Origin: Oasisia sp. SBJ-2009
Taxonomy: Eukaryota; Annelida; Polychaeta; Sabellida; Siboglinidae
Direction: 5' to 3'
DNA: 64,000 nt
Assembly (NCBI GenBank): GCA_964017155.1
Contig: OZ024856.1
Coordinates: 12,443,625 to 12,507,624, forward strand
Made by a program: the position numbers and the translations under genes. The notes under the pieces were generated by a model. It saw only the letters and a program-made list of their open reading frames with translations, searched no databases and was not told the DNA's origin. Shown one piece after another: positions 58,205 to 64,000 of the stretch (the first letter of the stretch is position 1; every line of letters starts with the position of its first letter).

Positions 58205-59340
58205 GCCGACTTCCTTGGGCTTGTGTCGGTGTCACTAGCGCTGCAGTGTGTTGTGCTTTGATCTTCTGACTGTAATGTCATGCATCGTAATGTGTCACAT
58301 TGTCTATGGGGACCGTAATTATGGTGGCTACCTTAGCATGGATGAATGGATTGGAGATGTACTACAACTACAAGTGCCCTACAGCCCCACCCCACACTTC
58401 ATTGCTAGCAAGGCACCAGCCGGTTCAGTCCAGGAATTGTGTTGCAGTCAATGACGGACGTGGAAGACTAAACATGTATGATAGTCAATGCAGGGTGCAC
58501 GTGACTCAGCACATGATCGTTTTTCACAATGTGCATACCAATTACATGCACGTGTCTGAGCCAGTTCACTCCCAGATCTGTCTGCAGCACAGTCCTGGCT
58601 CACAGTTTGGCCATGCTGGGTAATTGGAATCCTTGAATGTTGCACGTAATCACATCGATGGTCAGTTTCTTGGACCATTCACCTCTACTCTACCAACTGG
58701 CGCAGGAATAATGTTTTAGTTATAACTTTTCCATGATTTGCCAGTCATTCCCCAGGTGGCGCCACTGCTAGTGAAATTGTATCCCCAGAGCCACTGTCTA
58801 TTGATGGCGAGCACCCTTTCTTGGATGCAACCACAGGTCAATCATTGCTTTATGTACATTGCATTAAATGGGGACACACTACCAAATGGATTCCTACGCC
58901 ATTACCCATAGTAGTCCTGCTTAAAAGAATTGCATTGTGCATTTTTTGTAAATTTCTGGAAGCACTAAATGTAGGACTGGTTGAATGGAAATGATATTTC
59001 TGCGTAGTGAAAAGTGAAAAGGTGCGTATGCATACAGGTGTAATTTGGCCTAGAGGTGTCAACATTGACAATTGGCCGCTGATTGAAGCAAAAATGAAGG
59101 GGTGTCAGGTTAGAGACTGGATTGTAGGAGAAAGAGATATGTCATTTTCACGAATTTTATACATGACGTGTCGATGGAGACTAATTAATGCCTTAAATTT
59201 CCAATACCATGGATTAATAATCCTAGTGGGAAATCAAAGAAATGTTACAATGGCCACCTATGGGAAATCATTTGGTGGTATCTACCCAAATGGAGCCAGT
59301 CAGTTTCTCTACCAAAACGGTGTAGTCATCTAACAAAAAC
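58205..59340 (+). pseudogene. Unassigned degenerate coding-like region 1
   Basis: Several plus frames have good coding composition but are broken. One gives RNYGGYLSMDEWIGD. A neighbouring frame gives RNCVAVNDGRGRLNMYDSQC, reminiscent of the C-terminal part of a C-type-lectin-like domain (N-C-V-A-V ... C). 59007-59333 gives TGVIWPRGVNIDNWPLIEAK and a terminal GGIYPNGASQFLYQNG. No splice pattern joined these well. It could be a pseudogene or poorly resolved exons of an unknown extracellular protein. Confidence 0.25.
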
Positions 59341-59569
59341 ATGGGACGTTGTAGAACATCAAAGGGCCTACTGCAGTTAACTCAGCCAAACTCGGCGATA
59401 ATTGCCAATGCATTTAATTTGAAACTGGATATTTGTGATAATTTAAACATGTCATCTTTTTAAATTGTAAACATTATGGGATTACAATTAAGTAAATACA
59501 ATTTCAGTTTATTTATTTTAGTCTGAAGAATATTACAGTAATTAATACATTAAAACCAACTGGCTGTGT

Positions 59570-59990
59570 CCTTTGCACAGACATATATTTTACCTGCCAG
59601 CACTGATGCATGCGTCGGTGGACAATGGAGTCCTGTCCTTTGTTGAACCCAGCGATCTGCAGGTACATACAAATACAGGATGTCATTGGGCAAACTACAA
59701 AATCACCATTAGTGCAAAGGTCAGTTCTTACGAAATTTGTAAGATTGTTAATCCTATGGTTTCCCATAGACAATTGGCCCTGGATCGATAGGGAGGATGT
59801 TGCAGGTTGTGTATATCTGTGTGAGGCCGCTGATCATCAGTGTACAGTATGGTTCTTCCATGTTCAATCCCAGAATGCTCCAGCTCTGTTTCAATTGCTC
59901 CATATCATCTGTGCATGTGATAGTGCAACTGGCACCCATTGGCCAAACTCTAAAATTATGGTAAAAATATTCTCTAATGGTGACAATGAC
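59570..59990 (+). pseudogene. Unassigned degenerate coding-like region 2
   Basis: Frames give TNTGCHWANYKITISAKVSS, then FPIDNWPWIDREDVAGCVYL and CEAADHQCTVWFFHVQSQN, and finally SATGTHWPNSKIMVKIFSNG. The two HW-x-N-x-KI blocks are related, and IDNWP recurs in region 1, so an internally repeated protein is suggested. The C-x5-C-x2-W block is loosely PAN/apple-like. The 35-bp satellite begins immediately after and truncates it. Confidence 0.25.
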
Positions 59991-62472
59991 TGTCCTAGGT
60001 TTGTTGGGGGATGGGGCGGTATGACTGTCCTAGGTTTGTTGGGGGATGGGGCGGTATGACTGTCCTAGGTTTGTTGGGGGATGGGGCGGTATAACTGTCC
60101 TAGGTTTGTTGGGGGATGGGGCGGTATGACTGTCCTAGGTTTGTTGGGGGATGGGGCGGTATGACTGTCCTAGGTTTGTTGGGGGATGGGGCGGTATGAC
60201 TGTCCTAGGTTTGTTGGGGGATGGGGCAGTATGACTGTCCTAGGTTTGTTGGGGGATGGGGCGGTATGACTGTCCTAGGTTTGTTTGGGGATGGGGTGGT
60301 ATGACTGTCCTAGGTTTGTTGGGGGATGGGGCGGTATGACTGTCCTAGGTTTGTTGGGGGATGGGGTGGTATGACTGTCCTAGGTTTGTTGGGGGATGGG
60401 GCGGTATGACTGCTCTAGGTTTGTTGGGGGATGGGGCGGTATGACTGTCCTAGGTTTGTTGGGGGATGGGGCCGTATGACTGCTCTAGGTTTGTTGGGGG
60501 ATGGGGTGGTATGACTGTCCTAGGTTTGTTGGGGGATGGGGCGGTATGACTGTCCTAGGTTTGTTGGGGGATGGGGCGGTATGACTGCTCTAGGTTTGTT
60601 GGGGGATGGGGCGGTATGACTGTCCTAGGTTTGTTGGGGGATGGGGCGGTATGACTGTCCTAGGTTTGTTGGGGGATGGGGCGGTATGACTGTCCTAGGT
60701 TTGTTGGGGGATGGGGCGGTATGACTGTCCTAGGTTTGTTGGGGGATGGGGCGGTATGACTGTCCTAGGTTTGTTGGGGGATGGGGCGGTATGACTGTCC
60801 TAGGTTTGTTGGGGGATGGGGCGGTATGACTGTCCTAGGTTTGTTGGGGGATGGGGCGGTATGACTGTCCTAGGTTTGTTGGGGGATGGGGCGGTATGAC
60901 TGTCCTAGGTTTGTTGGGGGATGGGGCGGTATGACTGTCCTAGGTTTGTTGGGGGATGGGGCGGTATGACTGTCCTAGGTTTGTTGGGGGATGGGGCGGT
61001 ATGACTGTCCTAGGTTTGTTGGGGGATGGGGTGGTATGACTGTCCTAGGTTTGTTGGGGGATGGGGCGGTATGACTGTCCTAGGTTTGTTGGGGGATGGG
61101 GCGGTATGACTGTCCTAGGTTTGTTGGGGGATGGGGCGGTATGACTGCTCTAGGTTTGTTGGGGGATGGGGTGGTATGACTGTCCTAGGTTTGTTGGGGG
61201 ATGGGGCGGTATGACTGCTCTAGGTTTGTTGGGGGATGGGGTGGTATGACTGTCCTAGGTTTGTTGGGGGATGGGGCGGTATGACTGTCCTAGGTTTGTT
61301 GGAGGATGGGGCGGTATGACTGCTCTAGGTTTGTTGGGGGATGGGGTGGTATGACTGTCCTAGGTTTGTTGGGGGATGGGGCGGTATGACTGTCCTAGGT
61401 TTGTTGGGGGATGGGGCGGTATGACTGTCCTAGGTTTGTCGGGGGATGTGGTGGTATGACTGTCCTAGGTTTGTTGGGGGATGGGGCGGTATGACTGCTC
61501 TAGGTTTGTTGGGGGATGGGGTGGTATGACTGCTCTAGGTTTGTTGGGGGATGGGGCGGTATGACTGTCCTAGGTTTGTTGGGGGATGGGGCGGTATGAC
61601 TGCTCTAGGTTTGTTGGGGGATGGGGTGGTATGACTGTCCTAGGTTTGTTGGGGGATGGGGCGGTATGACTGCTCTAGGTTTGTTGGGGGATGGGGTGGT
61701 ATGACTGTCCTAGGTTTGTTGGGGGATGGGGCGGTATGACTGTCCTAGGTTTGTTGGAGGATGGGGCGGTATGACTGCTCTAGGTTTGTTGGGGGATGGG
61801 GTGGTATGACTGTCCTAGGTTTGTTGGGGGATGGGGCGGTATGACTGTCCTAGGTTTGTTGGGGGATGGGGCGGTATGACTGTCCTAGGTTTGTCGGGGG
61901 ATGTGGTGGTATGACTGTCCTAGGTTTGTTGGGGGATGGGGCGGTATGACTGCTCTAGGTTTGTTGGGGGATGGGGTGGTATGACTGCCCTAGGTTTGTT
62001 GGGGGATGGGGCGGTATGACTGTCCTAGGTTTGTCGAGGGATGGGGCGGTATGACTGTCCTATGTTTGTCGGGGGATGGGGAGGTATGACTGTCCTATGT
62101 TTGTCGGCGGATGGGGTGGTATGACTGTCCTAGGTTTGTTGGGGGATGGGGCGATATGACTGTCCTATGTTTGTCGGGGGTTGGGTGGTATGACTGTCCT
62201 AGGTTTGTTGGGGGATGGGGTGGTATGACTGCTCTAGGTTTGTTGGGGGATGGGGCGGTATGACTGTCCTAGGTTTGTTGGGGGATGGGGCGGTATGACT
62301 GTCCTAGGTTTGTTGGGGGATGGGGCGGTATGACTGCTCTAGGTTTGTTGGGGGATGGGGTGGTATGACCGTCCTAGGTTTGTTGGGGGATGGGGTGGTA
62401 TGACTGTCCTAGGTTTGTTGAGGGATGGGGCGGTATGACTGTCCTAGGTTTGTTGGGGGACGGGGCGGTATA
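59988..62472. repeat. 35-bp satellite, about 71 units, with higher-order structure
   Basis: Unit ATGACTGTCCTAGGTTTGTT plus GGGGGATGGGGCGGT, nearly invariant at 60600-61130 and more varied to the right (TGCTCT, GGTGGT, GTCGGGGG variants). The GGAGG variant at 61301 and the GTCGGGGGATGTGG variant at 61438 both recur exactly 455 bp (13 units) later, at 61756 and 61893, showing a block duplication. The G-strand carries GGGGG and GGGG runs in every unit. Confidence 0.97.
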
Positions 62473-63636
62473 AGTCAGTGTCGTAATTACCAATACACAA
62501 CAACCATCTTGAAAGTCGCTACTTATTTATTGTCGTTCCACAAATGCCCATGAAGACAAGTGGCTGCTCTGATGCATGACAGAATCTTAACTTTAAACAC
62601 TAACAGTTGTCAGCAACAAAAGTACAAGCATAACTACGACTACAGATAAACAGTAGTATCCCAAACATGAAACAGTGCTGCTGCTGCTAAGCCTTGAGGA
62701 ACCGTCCCCAGGTCAGTTGTCTGGTCAGTTTAGAATGATGTGATCACTGGCTTCCATCCCCACCGTTAAGGGGGTGTCTGTCTGTGCGATAATCCAGGGG
62801 CTGCCCCCTTAGTCTGTTGTCACGTTAGCAAAAGTCTGGGCTTAGTATTATGTAAGTTTGTGGTCATGTGCAGGGTTATTCAGAGAGTGCCACGTCTTTG
62901 CCAAAGATGTCGTCTTTGTTATATTGTTATTTATGTAGTGTAAAATATTGTGTAGAAATTTAGTTTTATGGCCAATCAAAACAGGCAACAAAACTACAAC
63001 GTGAAATGCCCTTCCGACTGCTGCAGTGCCACCTATCTGTCACACATCGCACTTAAATATCACCCGTATGTCAGTCCTTGAAATGCGAAACATGGATATG
63101 CAGAAATGTACACGTCTGCTACAATAACAACAGTACAATAATAATAATTATAATAATATAGTTACATGTACAAGAACATTAACACTGTTTCAAGCAAAGA
63201 TGTATAGTCTGAAAGAAAAACAGTACCTCCAAACAAACCGAGAAGTCGTCGACAAGTTCACATCTTTAGAAGATGACAAGAAGAAAAGATCCTAATTCCC
63301 TCATATAGCTGCTACCACAGTCACCATCCATACACCCCACCCCTGCAGGAAGGGTGAGACACTAATATCAACCCTGTTTTCAGTTTCTGCAAGTGTTCCC
63401 CCAGCCAATGCCCGATTGTGCACCGCCGTCGCTCCCTGGCGGCAACAGTGGGAACTAACTGCAAGCAGCGATGGCAGCGTCGCGAAACTACACACACAAA
63501 CATCGGTAAACGTGACGCTCGACACGTGCGTCGTTCGACAGTCTCTGTATCACATATCTACAAATAATAATAATATGTACACTTCGGTTCGTCCACGCCC
63601 CAACCCTCTCTGGTGCTCCCGACAATCTCAACAATC
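62473..63636. other. Stretch between satellite and right-edge exon
   Basis: No exon with convincing borders was found. If the minus-strand frame ending at 63637 is a terminal exon, this stretch would include its 3' UTR; a minus-strand AATAAA occurs near 62525. Otherwise it is unique-looking sequence with short CTG and ATA repeats. Confidence 0.3.
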
Positions 63637-63996
63637 TCACACACTCTTTCTGTAGGCTTCCTTATCACAGACACTTGGAATATCCAGCAACAGACTCGAC
63701 GTTCGTGCGTCACCGACGCTATAACGAGGAGGACACCCCCCTGCGTCACCTGTCCCACACGCTAACACCGCGTCACTGTCGGTGTCACCACCGTCGACGT
63801 TGCCACTGGCGTCGTCGGCGTCGCATGTGTCAGTGGTCACTGTATTCTGACAGACCGGCGACATACTGTCCTCGCTGCCGCAAGCCGGCGAAATGTTTTG
63901 TTTTTCTGTCACACCGTCGTGACAACTGTCACTGTCGTCTGTCATCACGTCGTGACAGTCTTCGTCTGTCGTGCTCGTCGTGACGTCCAGTGGCAT
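63637..63996 (-). CDS. Possible C-terminal exon of a minus-strand gene (partial)
   Basis: An open minus-strand frame running to the window edge, 119 residues from its first Met, ending KEAYRKSV and stop. It is Asp/Ser/Thr-rich (DVTTSTTDEDCHDVMTDDSD) with GC content well above the surroundings and CpG-rich codons, consistent with real coding sequence. No domain is recognised. The plus strand is also open here (63675-63983), so strand choice rests on the natural-looking acidic composition. Most of the gene would lie to the right of the window. Confidence 0.35.
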   Translation of the reverse strand: MPLDVTTSTTDEDCHDVMTDDSDSCHDGVTEKQNISPACGSEDSMSPVCQNTVTTDTCDADDASGNVDGGDTDSDAVLACGTGDAGGCPPRYSVGDARTSSLLLDIPSVCDKEAYRKSV

Positions 63997-64000
63997 GTTC

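Overview
The window is animal nuclear DNA: AT-rich, intron-rich and full of retroelements and tandem repeats. The protein families (a synaptotagmin-14/16-type protein and RPAP1), the large repeat-filled introns, the tRNA-derived SINEs and the Penelope-like elements suggest a lophotrochozoan, most likely a mollusc. That placement is an inference from gene and repeat style, not a database result. Layout: 1-4.7 kb is repeat-rich (27-bp and 22-bp minisatellites, SINEs, a LINE relic). 4.7-11.0 kb holds the last five coding exons of a synaptotagmin-14/16-like gene on the + strand; its 5' part lies left of the window or was not recognised. 11.0-16.1 kb is gene-poor, with a LINE 3' end. 16.1-17.7 kb on the - strand holds a small gene resembling CEBPZOS. 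18.9-19.1 kb looks like a promoter region that may be shared by that gene and RPAP1. 19.6-24.8 kb is a decayed non-LTR retrotransposon interrupted by an 857-bp DNA transposon with TTAA flanks and a THAP relic. 25.66-57.32 kb is a complete RPAP1 gene: 31 coding exons that join without a phase error into 1378 codons plus stop, close to the ~1390-residue vertebrate protein. Its introns carry a ~6.3-kb candidate TTAA element, Penelope ends, SINEs and several minisatellites that touch exon edges. 57.6-58.2 kb is a Penelope-like GIY-YIG relic. 58.2-60.0 kb holds unassigned degenerate coding-like sequence. 60.0-62.5 kb is a 35-bp satellite of about 71 units. The right edge may hold the last coding exon of a - strand gene. 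No operon-like, CRISPR or bacterial content is present. RPAP1 serves RNA polymerase II assembly and function, the synaptotagmin-like protein serves membrane traffic, and the CEBPZOS-like protein is probably a mitochondrial membrane protein. They are neighbours by position, with no evident shared pathway. I found no wholly new system. The strongest observations are the TTAA/THAP insertion that splits a reverse transcriptase exactly, an inverted pair of Penelope ends carrying a hammerhead-like core, a minisatellite grown from an exon-intron boundary, and a candidate poison exon in RPAP1.
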